A stretch of DNA of 64,000 nt, from NCBI RefSeq assembly GCF_001298265.1, contig NZ_LGSZ01000037.1:1-64000 (forward strand), in the 5' to 3' direction. The DNA is from Allobosea vaviloviae (lineage in GTDB: Bacteria > Pseudomonadota > Alphaproteobacteria > Rhizobiales > Beijerinckiaceae). Position numbers and translations under genes: made by a program. This document shows positions 46,560 to 58,694 of this stretch, piece after piece; within the stretch, counting starts at the first letter, position 1; the number at the start of each line of letters is the position of its first letter. The notes below the pieces were generated by a model. That model saw only the letters and a list, made by a program, of their open reading frames with translations, made no database searches and had not been told where the DNA came from.

Positions 46560-47678
46560 ATGAAGCAGCTTCTCTCCGATTTCGGCGATGGCGTGCGGGC
46601 GCTCGCCCCGGCACGCTTCCCCTATCGCCGCTTCATGCTGGCGCTGCTGCTCGGCGGCCTGGGCGGCTGGCTCTTCGTCCAGGCCAAGCTGCCGCTGCCC
46701 TGGATGCTGGGCTCGATGGTGGTCTGCACGACGGCGGCGCTGCTGCGCTGGCCGGTCGCGGCGCCCCCGGTCATCCGGCCGCCGATGACCATGGTGATCG
46801 GCGTCATGCTCGGCGCCTCGTTCAAACCCGAGGTCGTCGCGCAGCTGCCGAACTGGCTGCCGACGCTGATCGGCCTCGTCGTGTTCATGTGCGCCTGCGG
46901 CCTGGCCTGCGTCGGCTATTTCCGGAAATTCGCAGGCTTCGATCCGGTGACGGCCTTTTTTGCCGGCATGCCGGGCGGATTGCTCGAGATGGTCACGCTC
47001 GGCGAGGAAAAGGGTGGCGATGCGCGGATCATCGCGCTGATCCACTCCGCCCGCATCCTCCTGGTGGTGATGACGCTGCCCTTCATCGTGCAGTGGATCG
47101 GCGGCGTCTCGGTCAGCGGCAGCCGCGTCGCGGGGCCGTCGATCATGCAGACGCCGCTGCTGGCCGAGCTGATCCTGCTCGCCTGCGGCCTGCTGGGCAT
47201 CGTCGTCGGACAGATGCTGCGGCTGCCGGCCAAGTTCCTGCTCGGGCCGATGCTGGTCAGCGCGCTGGTCCATGTCTGCGGCCTGAGCGATTCGGTGCCG
47301 CCCTTCGAGATCGTCAACGCGGCCCAGCTCATCCTCGGCATCACCATCGGCTGCCGCTTCGTCGGCACCGCGCCGCGCCTGATCCTGCGCATCCTCGCCT
47401 TGTCCGTCGGCTCGACGGTGATCCTGGTCTCGCTGACGCTCGGCTTTGCCTGGCTGGTGGCTACCGTCTCGGTGCATGGCCATGTCGCGCTGATCCTGGC
47501 CTATTCGCCCGGCGGCCTCGCCGAGATGAGCCTGATCGCTCTGGCCCTGCACACGGAAGTCGCCTTCGTGGCGGCGCACCACATCATCCGCGTCTTCCTG
47601 GTGATGATCGCGGCTGGCCCGCTCTTCGGCGTGCTGATCGGCCCCCGCAAAGCGGGCGACACGCAGCGGGACGCGTGA
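46560..47678 (+). CDS. AbrB-family membrane protein (ammonia monooxygenase-named)
   Basis: A 372-residue membrane protein of the AbrB/TIGR03082 family with about ten hydrophobic segments arranged as two similar halves. Typical motifs: LPLPWMLGSM in the first half and MPGGLLEMVTLGEEKGGD in the middle, repeated in the second half as LLGPMLVSAL and YSPGGLAEMSLIAL. The duplicated GGL-E-M motif identifies the family. Its physiological role is unsettled; the ammonia-monooxygenase name is historical. The exact start is uncertain because the ribosome-binding site before 46560 is weak. Confidence 0.82.
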   Translation: MKQLLSDFGDGVRALAPARFPYRRFMLALLLGGLGGWLFVQAKLPLPWMLGSMVVCTTAALLRWPVAAPPVIRPPMTMVIGVMLGASFKPEVVAQLPNWLPTLIGLVVFMCACGLACVGYFRKFAGFDPVTAFFAGMPGGLLEMVTLGEEKGGDARIIALIHSARILLVVMTLPFIVQWIGGVSVSGSRVAGPSIMQTPLLAELILLACGLLGIVVGQMLRLPAKFLLGPMLVSALVHVCGLSDSVPPFEIVNAAQLILGITIGCRFVGTAPRLILRILALSVGSTVILVSLTLGFAWLVATVSVHGHVALILAYSPGGLAEMSLIALALHTEVAFVAAHHIIRVFLVMIAAGPLFGVLIGPRKAGDTQRDA

Positions 47679-47690
47679 GCCCCGGCTCGC

Positions 47691-48494
47691 TCAGCCCCGC
47701 GATCGGCCGAAGGCGCGCTGCCGCAGCAGCCGCATCAGGAAGGCCGGATTGCCGAGGATGTATCGGCGCCAGAGCCGGCGCGGCTCGAGCCAGAGCCGGT
47801 AGACCCATTCCAGCCTCGTCCGGCGGATCGCTTCGGGCGCACGCGGCACCTCGCCGGCGAAGAAATCGAACAGCGCGCCGACACCGGCGGCAACCGCGCA
47901 GTGCTGCGGACCGAGCTTGTCGGCGATCCATTTCTCCTGGACCGGGTTGCCGAAGGCGACGAGCAGCAGGTCGGGCGGTGCAGCCTTCAGGTCCGACAGC
48001 AGTCCCGCCTCCTCGGACGAACTGAAATAGCCATGGCTGACGACACGGAACGCGTGACGCGGGAACTGTCTCGCCAGGCGCTCGGCGGCGCGATCGGCGA
48101 CGCCGGGGCGGCCACCGATCAAGCCCACGCGCAAGGATCGTGCTTCCGTCGCAAACAGGGCGGGGATGAAATCGGTGCCGTTGAGATTGGCCGGGAAGGG
48201 CGCGCCATGCAGCAGCCAGCCGCCGATATCGACGCCGATGCCGTCGGCCAGCACCAGGAAGCTGGAGAGGCTGCGCAGCAAAGCGGCATCATGGGCCGCC
48301 ACATTGACGAGATTGGCGTTGCAGAAGGCGAGCTTGACGTGGCGGCCGGTGGCCATGGCGTCCGAGAGCTCGGCCAGCGCCGCAGCCTGCGTCAGCACCG
48401 CGATGCCGACGCCGCCGACGTCGCGAACCTCGAAGCCGCCTGGGCTCCGGGCAGCACCCTGTCTCGCGATGGCTATCGTCAGGCTGGCAGGCAC
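47691..48494 (-). CDS. WecG/TagA/CpsF-family glycosyltransferase
   Basis: A 267-residue cytoplasmic GT26-type glycosyltransferase. Motifs are FCNANLVNVAAHD, LVLADGIGVDIGG, LNGTDFIPALF, LRVGLIGGRPGVADRAAE and DLLLVAFGNPVQEKWI (catalytic/UDP-sugar region), with the C-terminal RRTRLEWVYRLWLEPRRLWR membrane-binding helix. Relatives add ManNAcA or similar sugars to lipid-linked intermediates. No other polysaccharide genes lie nearby, so the product is unknown. Convergent with the AbrB-family gene. Confidence 0.88.
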   Translation of the reverse strand: MPASLTIAIARQGAARSPGGFEVRDVGGVGIAVLTQAAALAELSDAMATGRHVKLAFCNANLVNVAAHDAALLRSLSSFLVLADGIGVDIGGWLLHGAPFPANLNGTDFIPALFATEARSLRVGLIGGRPGVADRAAERLARQFPRHAFRVVSHGYFSSSEEAGLLSDLKAAPPDLLLVAFGNPVQEKWIADKLGPQHCAVAAGVGALFDFFAGEVPRAPEAIRRTRLEWVYRLWLEPRRLWRRYILGNPAFLMRLLRQRAFGRSRG

Positions 48495-48962
48495 GGTGTC
48501 GATCGATCCTGTTGCGTTGCGCGATCAGTGGAATTGGCGATTACGTCATGACCCAACGGCCGGCAGGGTCAAGCTGAACCCGAGCGGACGGTGAACGGGT
48601 TCTTCAGGGAATGCGCGAGATCGAGTTAATCGCCGAGAGCTCTGAAAACACAGGGTGTTTCGTTACGGACCGCATCTGTCGCAACAAGCGGCGCAGCCGT
48701 CCGGCTTCTGTCGGAGGATGGCACGCGAAGGCGCTGATTGTGCCGTTTCGGCACGGATTGCGGCACCATCGGTGACGCGGCCAATCGGCAAAATCGTTAA
48801 CGCGCGCTGTCGCGGTGCGCCGAAGTCTTAACGAAGCCGAAAGGTGGCAGGGCCACCGGGCCAGCCTCCGTCTGGCCACGCCGGCAGGGCATGCAGGTCC
48901 AAACCTTGTCCAGGACGCCCACGACCCTCTAGGGTGCCGCTCCAACGAGTCAGGGGCCGACA
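48495..48962. other. 468-base spacer with no supported gene
   Basis: Between the minus-strand glycosyltransferase and the plus-strand SDR. The open frames are short or overlap the SDR antisense. The segment 48610-48720 is AT-richer and probably carries promoters in both directions. Confidence 0.5.
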
Positions 48963-49709
48963 ATGAACCAGATCGATCTTCAGGGACGAACCGCCATTAT
49001 CACCGGAGGCGCGCAGGGCATCGGGCGCGCCGTGGCGGAACGCTTCGCCGCCAGCGGCGCCCATGTCGCGATCTGGGATCTGGATGGCGCCCTCGCCGCC
49101 AAGACCGCCGCCGAGATCGGCGGGACTGCGACCGGGATCGGCATCGACGTGACGGATGCGGCGGCTGTAAAGGCCGCCGCCGATGCGCTGGAAGCGAAGC
49201 AGGGCAGCGTCGACATCCTCGTCACCAGCGCCGGCATCGCCGGCGCCAATCTCAAGACCTGGGAATATCCGCTCGACGAATGGGCGCGCGTGATGCGCCT
49301 CAATGTCGACGGCACGCTGCATTGCTGCCAGGCCGTCATCCCCGGCATGATCAAGCGCAATTACGGGCGGCTCGTGCTGGTTGCCTCGATCGCCGGCAAG
49401 GAGGGCAACCCCAACGCATCGGCCTATTCGGCCTCGAAGGCGGCCGTGATTGCGCTCACAAAATCGCTCGGCAAGGAGCTCGCGACGCAGGACATCGCAG
49501 TCAACTGCATCACGCCCGCCGCCGCCCGCACGCGCATCTTCGACCAGATGAGCGAGGAGCATATCGGCTATATGCTGGCCAAGATCCCGCGCGGGCGCTT
49601 CCTTTTGCCCGACGAAGTCGCATCCATGGTCGCCTTCCTCGCCTCGGCCGAGAACAGCTTCACCACCGGCGGCGTGTTCGACCTGTCGGGCGGCCGGGCG
49701 ACCTATTGA
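48963..49709 (+). CDS. Short-chain dehydrogenase/reductase
   Basis: A 248-residue classical SDR: coenzyme motif TGGAQGIG near residue 14, the NAG equivalent TSAGIAG near 86, catalytic Ser in VASIAGK, and YSASK (Tyr and Lys) near 155. The terminal GGRATY is typical. It oxidises or reduces a hydroxy/keto group with NAD(P); the substrate is not inferable. The next gene, a carbamoylase/amidase, runs in the same direction with a 50-base gap, and they may act in one catabolic pathway. Confidence 0.88.
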   Translation: MNQIDLQGRTAIITGGAQGIGRAVAERFAASGAHVAIWDLDGALAAKTAAEIGGTATGIGIDVTDAAAVKAAADALEAKQGSVDILVTSAGIAGANLKTWEYPLDEWARVMRLNVDGTLHCCQAVIPGMIKRNYGRLVLVASIAGKEGNPNASAYSASKAAVIALTKSLGKELATQDIAVNCITPAAARTRIFDQMSEEHIGYMLAKIPRGRFLLPDEVASMVAFLASAENSFTTGGVFDLSGGRATY

Positions 49710-49759
49710 GCCACGGATCCGGCTTTGATCGCGACGCCGGACATTTTTAAAGACGCGCC

Positions 49760-51019
49760 ATGATCCCAAACCTGCCTTCCGCCGCCGTGCTTGGTGCGCG
49801 CGCCTTCGCCGCGCTCCAGGGGCTCAACCGCTTCACCGACGAGCCGGGAAAGCTGACGCGTCTCTACCTCTCCCCGGCCCATCGGCAGGCGGCGGAATGG
49901 ACGAAGGGCGCGATGGAGGTCGCAGGCTTGAGCGCCTTCATCGACGCGGCCGGCTCGGTGCAGGGGCGCCGGGACGGCCCGGTTCCGGGAGGCCCTTGCG
50001 TGATCATCGGCTCGCATATCGACACGGTGAAGGATGGCGGCCGCTTCGACGGCAATCTCGGCGTCGTCGCCGGCATCCTGGCGGCGCAGGCCCTGCGCGA
50101 CGCTGGAATCGTTTTGCCATTCGCGCTGGAGGTGGTTGCCTTCGGAGACGAGGAGAATGTCCGGTTTCCGACGCATCTGTCGACCTCGGCCGCGCTTGCC
50201 GGGCATTACGACCCGGACTGGCTGGATGGGCGCGACGCCGAGGGCACACGGCTGGCCGACGCGCTCGTCGCCTTTGGCGGCGACCCTTCTGGCATCGCCG
50301 CGCTTGCGCGCAAGCCCGGGTCGGTGAAGGCCTATCTCGAAGTCCATATCGAGCAGGGGCCGGTGCTTGAGGTCGAGGGGGAGGCCGTCGGCATCGTCAC
50401 CGCGATCAACGCCCAGCGGCGCGCCCGCGTGCGCGTCACCGGCGAAGCCGGCCATGCCGGAACCGTGCCGATGCCCCTGCGCAAGGACGCGCTGACCGCC
50501 AGTGCGGAGATGGCGCTGGCGCTCGAGTCCATTGCAGCCGGGCACGAGCAGGCCGTCGGCACCGTGGGGACTTTCAGGGTCGATCCCGGCGCCGCCAATG
50601 TCGTCCCGGGCGCGGTCGAATTCACCGTCGATATCCGCAGCCCGTCCAACGAAACGCTCGCCAGCCTGGATCTGGCGATCCGCAGCCGTTTTGGCGAGAT
50701 CGCGGCGCGGCGCGGCGTCTCCCTCGACATCGCGTTCTATACCAACGCGCTTGCCGTTCCGATGGATCCTGGCCTTCAGGAGGCGCTCGCCGTGGGCGCG
50801 GCGCGCGCCGGCGGCAATCTCGCCGCAAGGCGCCTGCCTTCGGGCGCCGCCCATGATGCGATGGCGATGGCGTCTCTGTGCCCGTCGGCCATGCTCTTCG
50901 TGCGCAACGAGAAGGGCGTCAGCCATTCCCCTCTCGAAAACATGACCGAGGCGGATGCCGGGACGGCTATCAGGGTCCTGCTCGAGGCGATCGTCGAACT
51001 GGCTCGGCGCGAGGATTGA
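49760..51019 (+). CDS. M20-family amidase/carbamoylase (hydantoinase/allantoate-amidohydrolase type)
   Basis: A 419-residue Zn-dependent amidohydrolase of the AllC/hydantoinase-carbamoylase family: [15 protein letters not shown] with metal-binding His/Asp, [13 protein letters not shown] (catalytic Glu), [22 protein letters not shown], and [12 protein letters not shown] near the C-terminus. Family members hydrolyse N-carbamoyl amino acids, allantoate or ureidoglycine-type substrates. Without a transporter or hydantoinase nearby the substrate is open. Follows the SDR gene. Confidence 0.85.
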   Translation: MIPNLPSAAVLGARAFAALQGLNRFTDEPGKLTRLYLSPAHRQAAEWTKGAMEVAGLSAFIDAAGSVQGRRDGPVPGGPCVIIGSHIDTVKDGGRFDGNLGVVAGILAAQALRDAGIVLPFALEVVAFGDEENVRFPTHLSTSAALAGHYDPDWLDGRDAEGTRLADALVAFGGDPSGIAALARKPGSVKAYLEVHIEQGPVLEVEGEAVGIVTAINAQRRARVRVTGEAGHAGTVPMPLRKDALTASAEMALALESIAAGHEQAVGTVGTFRVDPGAANVVPGAVEFTVDIRSPSNETLASLDLAIRSRFGEIAARRGVSLDIAFYTNALAVPMDPGLQEALAVGAARAGGNLAARRLPSGAAHDAMAMASLCPSAMLFVRNEKGVSHSPLENMTEADAGTAIRVLLEAIVELARRED

Positions 51020-51107
51020 ACGCAACCCCGGCGGGTGCCGCGACACCGCGTGCCATTTCCGCTGTCAGGCCTTAAGCCTAGAAAGCGCACGCCGCAGGAG
51101 GCTGGCG

Positions 51108-52319
51108 ATGGACCACGAGACTTTCTTCCGGAACGAACTCGACGGCTTGCGCCGCGAGGGGCGCTACCGCGTCTTCGCCGATCTCGAACGCCAGGCCGGC
51201 CGGTTTCCGCGCGCGATCCATCATGGCGAAGGCGGCCCACGCGAGATCACCGTCTGGTGCTCGAACGACTATCTCGGCATGGGCCAGCACCCGACGGTGC
51301 TCGCGGCGATGCATGAAGCGCTCGATTCCTGCGGCGCCGGCGCCGGCGGGACCCGCAACATCGGCGGCACCAACCACTACCATGTGCTGCTGGAGGCGGA
51401 GCTCGCGGATCTGCACGGCAAGGAAGCCGCGCTTCTGTTCAACTCCGGCTACATGTCGAACTGGGCCTCGCTCGGCACGCTCGCCTCGCGGATTCCGGGC
51501 TGCGTCGTGCTGACGGATGCGCTCAACCACGCCTCGATGATCGAGGGTATCCGCCATTCGCGGGCCGAGCGGCACATCTTCGCCCATAACGACCCCGACG
51601 ATCTCAGGCGCAAGCTCGCCGCGCTCGATCCCGCCCGGACGAAGCTGATCGCCTTCGAATCGGTCTATTCGATGGATGGCGACATCGCGCCGATCGAGAC
51701 CTTCTGCGACATCGCCGAGGAATTCGGCGCGATGACCTATATCGACGAGGTTCACGCGGTCGGCCTCTACGGGCCGCGCGGCGGCGGCGTCAGCGAACGC
51801 GACGGGCTGACCTCGCGCCTGACCGTGATCGAGGGCACGTTGGCCAAGGCCTTCGGCGTGATGGGCGGCTATATCGCCGGCTCGGCAGCCTTGTGCGACT
51901 ATGTCCGCAGCTTCGCCTCGGGCTTCATTTTCTCCAGCTCGCTGCCGCCGCCGGTCGCGGCGGGCGCACTCGCCGCGATTCGCCACCTCAAGGGCAGCAA
52001 CATCGAGCGCGAGCGCCATCAGGACCGAGTCGCGACGCTGCGCCGAAGGCTCGACGAGGCCGGCATCCCGCATCTGCCCAACCCCAGCCATATCGTGCCG
52101 GTGATGGTCGGCGATGCTGCTCTGTGCAAGACGGTGAGCGACGAACTGCTCGACCGCTTCGCCATCTATGTCCAGCCGATCAATTACCCGACCGTGCCGC
52201 GTGGCACCGAACGGCTGCGAATCACGCCTTCGCCGCTGCATTCCGACGCCGACATCGACCATCTGGTGGCGGCGCTGAGCGCGATCTGGGGGCGGGTGGG
52301 GCTGAAGCGCGCGGCGTGA
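51108..52319 (+). CDS. hemA: 5-aminolevulinate synthase
   Basis: A 403-residue PLP enzyme of the alpha-oxoamine synthase family: [41 protein letters not shown], the lysine in [13 protein letters not shown], and the characteristic end [19 protein letters not shown]. It condenses glycine with succinyl-CoA, the first step of tetrapyrrole synthesis in alphaproteobacteria. ATG 51108 has AGGAGG upstream; the longer frame overlaps the amidase gene. Its stop touches the convergent gene's stop (TGATCA). Confidence 0.95.
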   Translation: MDHETFFRNELDGLRREGRYRVFADLERQAGRFPRAIHHGEGGPREITVWCSNDYLGMGQHPTVLAAMHEALDSCGAGAGGTRNIGGTNHYHVLLEAELADLHGKEAALLFNSGYMSNWASLGTLASRIPGCVVLTDALNHASMIEGIRHSRAERHIFAHNDPDDLRRKLAALDPARTKLIAFESVYSMDGDIAPIETFCDIAEEFGAMTYIDEVHAVGLYGPRGGGVSERDGLTSRLTVIEGTLAKAFGVMGGYIAGSAALCDYVRSFASGFIFSSSLPPPVAAGALAAIRHLKGSNIERERHQDRVATLRRRLDEAGIPHLPNPSHIVPVMVGDAALCKTVSDELLDRFAIYVQPINYPTVPRGTERLRITPSPLHSDADIDHLVAALSAIWGRVGLKRAA

Positions 52320-52769
52320 TCAGTTCGCTGGCGGCGGACCGAAGCGCGCCAGGAAAGCCTGCGCGCGCGGCATCGCATCGTGAAGAAATTGGCCCGGCTC
52401 GCGCAACCAGAGCCCATCATAGGTCTTCGACTTCGCCTCGGAGATCAAAACGTCCTCCGGCAACGGCACCAGCGTCCCGTCCCAGCCGGGCCACCAGAGC
52501 CGGCCCTTGGTCCAGTGATGCGCGACCAGCGCCCGCTCGCAGCGATAGCCATGGAAGTCGAACGCCGTCTCGCCATTCGTGACAAAGACATGGTTTCCCG
52601 TGAAACCCTCCTCGGGCCTGATCCAGACGGCGCGGAAATTCCGGTCCGGATAGGCTTCGAGAAACGCATAGGCGAGGATATGGCAGGCCCCGCAGGCGAA
52701 GAAGATCCGTTCTGGCAGATTCCAGCGTTTCACAGGGTCGCTCTTGATACCGGGCTTCAGCCTGAACAT
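52320..52769 (-). CDS. Conserved hypothetical protein with aromatic/cysteine core
   Basis: A 149-residue protein, rich in Trp, Phe and His, with [13 protein letters not shown] (two Cys) near residues 24-36 and [20 protein letters not shown] in the middle. It lacks a signal peptide. I do not recognise a family. It is convergent with hemA, the two stop codons sharing TGATCA. Short 5' distance to hslV on the opposite strand (41 bases) implies a shared divergent promoter region. Confidence 0.7.
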   Translation of the reverse strand: MFRLKPGIKSDPVKRWNLPERIFFACGACHILAYAFLEAYPDRNFRAVWIRPEEGFTGNHVFVTNGETAFDFHGYRCERALVAHHWTKGRLWWPGWDGTLVPLPEDVLISEAKSKTYDGLWLREPGQFLHDAMPRAQAFLARFGPPPAN

Positions 52770-52810
52770 GTTGGCGGCTCCTGTTCACTGAAAGGCCGAG
52801 GCGCAATCGC

Positions 52811-53376
<566 letters not shown>

Positions 53377-53380
<4 letters not shown>

Positions 53381-54465
53381 TCGCCGAGCAGGATCTCCAG
53401 GCTGCGGTCGCGGAAGGAATCATCGACCAGGCGCAAGCCGTGCGCATCGCCCATCTGGCGCGGCTGCGGCTGGAAGCAACGGCCTCGTCCGCGCCTCGCC
53501 TGCGCGACAGCGTGACGGCGGACGACCGCCTCGCCGTCGATCCCGACGACGAGCGCTTCCGGCTGATCGGCGGCTTCAACGACGTCTTCGTCGCCATCGG
53601 CGTCTGCCTGCTCGCGGGTGCGCTGCTAGGATTGTCGCGCGTGGTTGGCTTCGGCGATGCCTTCGCCGGTGTGGCGCTGCTCTGCGCTTGGGGGCTGAGC
53701 GAGGTCTTCGCGCGGCGGATGCGGCTGGCGTTGCCCTCGATCCTGCTCGCCGCGATGTTCTGCGCAGCGGCGGCGCTGCTCGTCGCGCAACTCACGGCCG
53801 ACCGGGGGCTGCCCTCTATCCTCTATGGCGGCTGGGTTGTCGCTGCCTTGGCCTTCTCGGGCGCGGCGCTCCTGCATCACTGGCGTTTTCGCGTGCCGAT
53901 CGACATGGCTCTGGTGGCAAGCGGCGGCATCGGCGTGCTGCTGGCGCTGATCTCGGCGATCGCGCCGGCGCTGGCCCAAGATTACCTCAACCTGATCCTG
54001 CTGGCCTGCGGCCTGTCCGTCTTCGCGCTGGCTCTGCGTCTCGACATGCGCGATCCGCGCCGCCTGACCCGCCGCTCCGATGCCGCCTTCTGGCTGCACC
54101 TGCTCTCCGCCGGGCTGATCGTGCATCCGGTCTTCCGCAGCATGGTCGGTTCGACCGGCGATTTCGGCACGACCAAATCCCTGATCATCCTTTGCATCTT
54201 CGCGGTGCTCGGCGTGATCGCGCTTGTCATCGACCGGCGCGCGCTTCTGGTCTCGGCGCTGAGCTATGCCGGCATCGCGGTGGCCTATCTGATCTCGCAG
54301 AGCGTCTCGACGAATCTCAGCCTGCCGCTGGCCTTGCTCGGCCTCGCCGTGCTGGTGCTGGCGCTTTCGGCCGGCTGGCGTGGCTTGCGCCGCGCGCTTC
54401 TCCCCGTGCTGCCGCTCGGGCGCTGGCGCGAGAGGCTGCCGCCAATCGACGCCCCCCCTGCCTGA
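53377..54465 (+). CDS. Multi-spanning membrane protein between hslV and hslU (DUF2157-like)
   Basis: A 362-residue protein with a soluble N-terminal 75 residues (helical, [18 protein letters not shown] near the start as in DUF2157) and about ten hydrophobic segments after it (for example [19 protein letters not shown]). The function of this family is unknown. It overlaps hslV (ATGA) and ends 53 bases before hslU, so it must be co-expressed with the HslUV protease. Whether it is a partner or only a passenger is open. Confidence 0.8.
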
Positions 54466-54518
54466 CACCGCCGCGTGACCGGCCGGCGCCCCCTTTCCAT
54501 TCAGGATATGCGGTTTCC

Positions 54519-55829
54519 ATGACCTCCTTCTCTCCCCGCGAGATCGTCTCCGAGCTCGACCGTTTCATCGTCGGCCAGAACGACGCCAAGCGTGCCGTCG
54601 CCATCGCCTTGCGCAATCGCTGGCGCCGCCAGCAGCTCGAGGGGCCGCTGCGCGAAGAGGTCTCGCCGAAGAACATCCTGATGATCGGGCCGACCGGCTG
54701 CGGCAAGACCGAGATCGCGCGGCGCCTCGCCAAGCTCGCCAACGCGCCCTTCCTCAAGGTCGAGGCGACGAAGTTCACCGAGGTCGGCTATGTCGGCCGC
54801 GACGTCGAATCGATCGTGCGCGACCTCGTCGAGATCGCGATTTCGCTGGTGCGCGAGAGCCGGCGCAAGGATGTCCAGGCCAAGGCCCATGTCGCGGCGG
54901 AAGAGCGCGTGCTCGACGCGCTGGTCGGCGTCAATGCCAGCCTCGCCACCCGCGATTCCTTCCGCCGGAAGCTCCGCGCCAACGAACTCGACGACAAGGA
55001 GATCGAGGTGGAGATCGCCTCGGGCAGTCAATCCTCCGCGCCGATGTTCGAGGTGCCGGGCATGCCGGGCGCCTCGATCGGCGCCATCAACCTCTCCGAC
55101 ATGTTCGGCAAGGCCTTCGGCCAGAAGGGCAAGCCCCGGCGCGTGCTGGTGAAGGACGCCTATGGCCCGCTGCTGACGGAAGAGAGCGACAAGCTGATCG
55201 ACCAGGAGGCGATCGTGCAGGCCGCGATCCGCGAGGTCGAGAACAACGGCATCGTCTTCCTCGACGAGATCGACAAGATCTGCGCCCGCGAGGGCAAAGG
55301 CGGGGCCGATGTCTCGCGCGAAGGCGTGCAGCGCGACCTGCTGCCGCTGATCGAGGGCACGACGGTCGCAACCAAGCATGGCGCGGTGAAGAGCGACCAC
55401 ATCCTGTTCATCGCGTCGGGCGCCTTCCACGTCTCGCGCCCGTCCGACCTGCTGCCGGAGCTGCAGGGCCGCCTGCCGATCCGCGTCGAATTGCAGCCGC
55501 TCGACGTCGATGATTTCAGGCGCATCCTGACCGAGACGGAGGCCAGCCTGATCAAGCAGACGGTGGCGCTGATGGCCACCGAAGAGGTCACCGTCGACTT
55601 CACGCCTGACGCAATCGACGCCATCGCGCGCATCGCGGTCGATGTGAACTCCACCGTCGAGAACATCGGCGCCCGCCGGCTCCAGACCGTGATCGAGCGC
55701 ATCCTCGACGACATCTCGTTCACGGCGCCCGACCGCTCGGGCGAGACCGTGACGATCGACGGCGCCTACGTCCAATCGCGCATCGGCGATCTCGCGAAGA
55801 ACGCGGATCTGAGCCGGTTCATTTTGTAA
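54519..55829 (+). CDS. hslU: HslU ATPase subunit (ClpY)
   Basis: A 436-residue AAA+ unfoldase: start [19 protein letters not shown], Walker [10 protein letters not shown] at about residues 58-66, pore motif GYVGRD, I-domain insertion with [13 protein letters not shown], Walker [12 protein letters not shown], and C-terminal [14 protein letters not shown] and NADLSRFIL, the tail that docks into HslV. It unfolds substrates for HslV. ATG 54519 is the standard family start; the long frame from 53688 is shadow of the membrane-protein gene. Confidence 0.95.
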   Translation: MTSFSPREIVSELDRFIVGQNDAKRAVAIALRNRWRRQQLEGPLREEVSPKNILMIGPTGCGKTEIARRLAKLANAPFLKVEATKFTEVGYVGRDVESIVRDLVEIAISLVRESRRKDVQAKAHVAAEERVLDALVGVNASLATRDSFRRKLRANELDDKEIEVEIASGSQSSAPMFEVPGMPGASIGAINLSDMFGKAFGQKGKPRRVLVKDAYGPLLTEESDKLIDQEAIVQAAIREVENNGIVFLDEIDKICAREGKGGADVSREGVQRDLLPLIEGTTVATKHGAVKSDHILFIASGAFHVSRPSDLLPELQGRLPIRVELQPLDVDDFRRILTETEASLIKQTVALMATEEVTVDFTPDAIDAIARIAVDVNSTVENIGARRLQTVIERILDDISFTAPDRSGETVTIDGAYVQSRIGDLAKNADLSRFIL

Positions 55830-55854
55830 CCGGCCGTTGAAGGGAAAGGCGGCG

Positions 55855-57426
55855 ATGCCGGCTGAACCCGCGAAACTCGCCCGCAACTCGCTCGTCGTCG
55901 GGCTGGCGACGGTGCTGTCGCGTCTGCTCGGCTTCGCCCGCGACATGCTGATCGCGCGCATGCTCGGGGCAGGCCCGGTGGCGGACGCCTTCCTCGTCGC
56001 CTTCCGCCTGCCCAATCTGATGCGGCGCGTGCTGGGCGAGGGTGGGCTGAACGCGCCCTTCGTGCCGGTTTATCTCGATTTGCGCACCGAAGCGGGCGTC
56101 GAGGCAGCCAGGCATTTCGCAGGCCAGGCTTTTGCCTGGCTCGCACTCGCGCTCAGCGTCGTCACCGCGCTCGGGCTGTTGCTGGCGCCTTGGCTGGTGC
56201 TCGCCATCGCGGGCGGGTTTCACGACGCGCCGGCGACGCTCGCCATGGCGACGAGCTACACCCGCATCGCACTGCCCTTTCTCGCCTTCACCACGCTGGC
56301 ATCGCTCCTGGCTGCGGTGCTGAACTCCGAGGGGCGCTTCCTCGTGGCGGCACTTGCGCCCTCCCTGCTCAATCTCGTCCTGATCGCGGCGCTGGTGGTT
56401 GCGCTCGTCACGGGGATGCCGTCGCAGCAGGGCGCGGCGCTGATCGCGGCGGCGGTCAGCCTCGGCGGGGCGCTGCATCTGCTGATGGTTGCGATCGCGC
56501 TGTGGCGCGGGAAGACCGGGCTGGCGCGGCCGCGGCTGCAGTGGTCGCCGGGCATGACGCGGCTGGTAAAGCTCGGCGGGCCGGCGCTGCTGGCGGCCTC
56601 GACCTCACAACTCGTGCTGCTGGTGGCGACGCAGATTGCCTCGGCTCAGCCAGGCGCCGTGTCCTGGCTCTATTATGCCGACCGTGTCTTCCAGCTGCCG
56701 CTCGGTTTCGTGGCGGTGGCGATGGGGGTGGTGCTCTTGCCGGCCATTGCCGCGCAGGAAAGCCATGGCGACGCGGCGGGGCGGCGACAGACGATCGACC
56801 GGGCGCTGCTGCTGGGGCTCGCTTTGGCGGTTCCGGCCGCGACGGCTCTGGCCTGGCTGGCCGACCCGATCATCTCGGTGCTGTTCGAACGCGGCCGGTT
56901 TACCGAAATCGACCGCATCCGCACCGCCGATGCGATGCGCGCCTTTGCCTTTGGCCTGCCCTTTGCCGTGATTGCGAAGGTCTTCGCCCAGGTCTATTTC
57001 GCCCGGCAGACGCCGCACCTGCCGCTCTACGCCGGCCTTGCCGCGCTGATCGTGGCGATCCTCGCCGGCCGGTCCGGGACGATGGCGATGCCCGCGACAA
57101 ATGCGGCCGCGGCGGCCAGCCTTGCCTTCGTGACGCAGGCCGGGGTTCTGGGGGGCTTTCTGCTGCGCGACCGGCTCTGGCGGCCGCAGCGCCGGATGCT
57201 GCGACCGATGCTCGCCATCATGGCGGCCAATCTCGTCATGCTGGCCGGCATCGAGGCCGTGATGCCCCGGCTTCTCTCCAGCCTGTCCATAGACGCCGCT
57301 TTGAGCCGGCGGATCGCTGCGCTGACGCTGCTGTGTGGTGTCGGATGCGTACTCTACGCGCTTGCCGGCCGGCTGCTGGGCGCGTTCCGCTTGCGCGAAC
57401 TCGGGCGGTTCGGGAAAACGTCCTGA
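55855..57426 (+). CDS. murJ: Lipid II flippase MurJ
   Basis: A 523-residue MOP-superfamily membrane protein with about 14 transmembrane helices. The family start [21 protein letters not shown] and [20 protein letters not shown] (both split here) identify MurJ/MviN, as does [17 protein letters not shown]. It flips lipid II across the inner membrane for peptidoglycan synthesis. ATG 55855 is preferred to the frame start at 55837. Follows hslU by 25 bases. Confidence 0.93.
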   Translation: MPAEPAKLARNSLVVGLATVLSRLLGFARDMLIARMLGAGPVADAFLVAFRLPNLMRRVLGEGGLNAPFVPVYLDLRTEAGVEAARHFAGQAFAWLALALSVVTALGLLLAPWLVLAIAGGFHDAPATLAMATSYTRIALPFLAFTTLASLLAAVLNSEGRFLVAALAPSLLNLVLIAALVVALVTGMPSQQGAALIAAAVSLGGALHLLMVAIALWRGKTGLARPRLQWSPGMTRLVKLGGPALLAASTSQLVLLVATQIASAQPGAVSWLYYADRVFQLPLGFVAVAMGVVLLPAIAAQESHGDAAGRRQTIDRALLLGLALAVPAATALAWLADPIISVLFERGRFTEIDRIRTADAMRAFAFGLPFAVIAKVFAQVYFARQTPHLPLYAGLAALIVAILAGRSGTMAMPATNAAAAASLAFVTQAGVLGGFLLRDRLWRPQRRMLRPMLAIMAANLVMLAGIEAVMPRLLSSLSIDAALSRRIAALTLLCGVGCVLYALAGRLLGAFRLRELGRFGKTS

Positions 57427-57556
57427 ACGGGCCGGCCTTGGCGCTCCTTGGGCGATGCGCGGCTGCCGTGACTGTAGCGCGCCCCTTGCGCGCCGCGCGG
57501 GCTTCGGCCAGAACGCGGCACTCCGAACGACCCCCCTTTTTCGCGGGAGCGCCCCG

Positions 57557-58609
57557 ATGGCGACGACTTTCCACCAGCGCGTCTTCTCCGGCATGCAGCC
57601 GACCTCGACGCTGCATCTCGGCAATTATCTGGGCGCGCTGACCAACTGGGTCGCGATGCAGGAGACGCATGAGTGCATCTATTGCGTCGTCGACATGCAC
57701 GCGATCACGGTCTGGCAGGACCCCGCCGACCTGACGCGGGCGATCCGCGAGGTCACGGCGGCCTATGTCGCCGCGGGCATCGACACCAAGAAGAGCATCA
57801 TCTTCAACCAGAGCCAGGTGCATCAGCACGCCGAACTCGCCTGGGTGTTCAACTGCGTCGCAAGGCTGGGCTGGCTCAACCGCATGACCCAGTTCAAGGA
57901 AAAGGCCGGCAAAGACAAGGAAAACGCCTCGATCGGGCTTTATGCCTATCCGGCGCTGATGGCGGCCGACATCCTGCTCTACAAGGCGACGCATGTTCCG
58001 GTCGGCGAGGACCAGAAGCAACATCTCGAGCTGGCGCGCGACATCGCGCAGAAGTTCAACAACGACTTCGGCGTGCAGATCGAGCAACGGGGGCTGGCCA
58101 CCGGCAATCTCGGCTTCTTCCCGCAGCCGGAGCCGATGATCCAGGGGCCGGCGCCGCGTGTGATGAGTCTGCGCGACGGCACCAAGAAGATGTCGAAATC
58201 GGACGCTTCCGACAATTCGCGCATCAACCTGACCGATGACGCCGAGACGATCGCGCAGAAGATCCGCAAGGCCAAGACCGACCCCGATGCCCTGCCCTCC
58301 GAGGAAAAGGGTCTCGAGGGCCGGCCCGAGGCCGAAAACCTCGTCGGGATCTATGCCGGCCTCAACGGCCAGACCAAGGCGCAGGTGCTCGGCCAGTTCG
58401 GCGGCGGCCAGTTCTCCGGCTTCAAGGCGGCGCTGGTCGACCTCGCGGTCGAGAAGCTCAGCCCGATCGCCGGCGAGATGCGCCGCCTGCTCGACGATGT
58501 CGGCCATATCGACGCCATTCTCGGCGACGGCGCGCAGCGGGCGCAGGCCATCGCCGCCCCGATCATGCGCGACGTCAAGGACATCGTCGGCTTCGTGCGG
58601 CCGCGCTGA
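57557..58609 (+). CDS. trpS: Tryptophanyl-tRNA synthetase
   Basis: A 350-residue class I synthetase: HIGH-type motif TLHLGN in [44 protein letters not shown] and the KMSKS loop [10 protein letters not shown] near residue 215. It charges tRNA-Trp. ATG 57557 gives the usual family start; the 222-base upstream extension overlaps murJ and lacks a start signal. Stands in the conserved murJ-trpS-usp order. Confidence 0.95.
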   Translation: MATTFHQRVFSGMQPTSTLHLGNYLGALTNWVAMQETHECIYCVVDMHAITVWQDPADLTRAIREVTAAYVAAGIDTKKSIIFNQSQVHQHAELAWVFNCVARLGWLNRMTQFKEKAGKDKENASIGLYAYPALMAADILLYKATHVPVGEDQKQHLELARDIAQKFNNDFGVQIEQRGLATGNLGFFPQPEPMIQGPAPRVMSLRDGTKKMSKSDASDNSRINLTDDAETIAQKIRKAKTDPDALPSEEKGLEGRPEAENLVGIYAGLNGQTKAQVLGQFGGGQFSGFKAALVDLAVEKLSPIAGEMRRLLDDVGHIDAILGDGAQRAQAIAAPIMRDVKDIVGFVRPR

Positions 58610-58694
58610 TGCCGAGCCTGTCGGGGCGGGCTTGCGCTGACGCAGCGGCGCGGTTCACCATGCGTGTTCCCGGAGCGGCGGCAGGGCAATCGAC

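Noticed and set aside
46514..48025. 503-residue plus-strand open frame over the AbrB-family gene
   Set aside because: Second frame of the membrane-protein gene; Arg/Ala/Gly-rich with no hydrophobic pattern.
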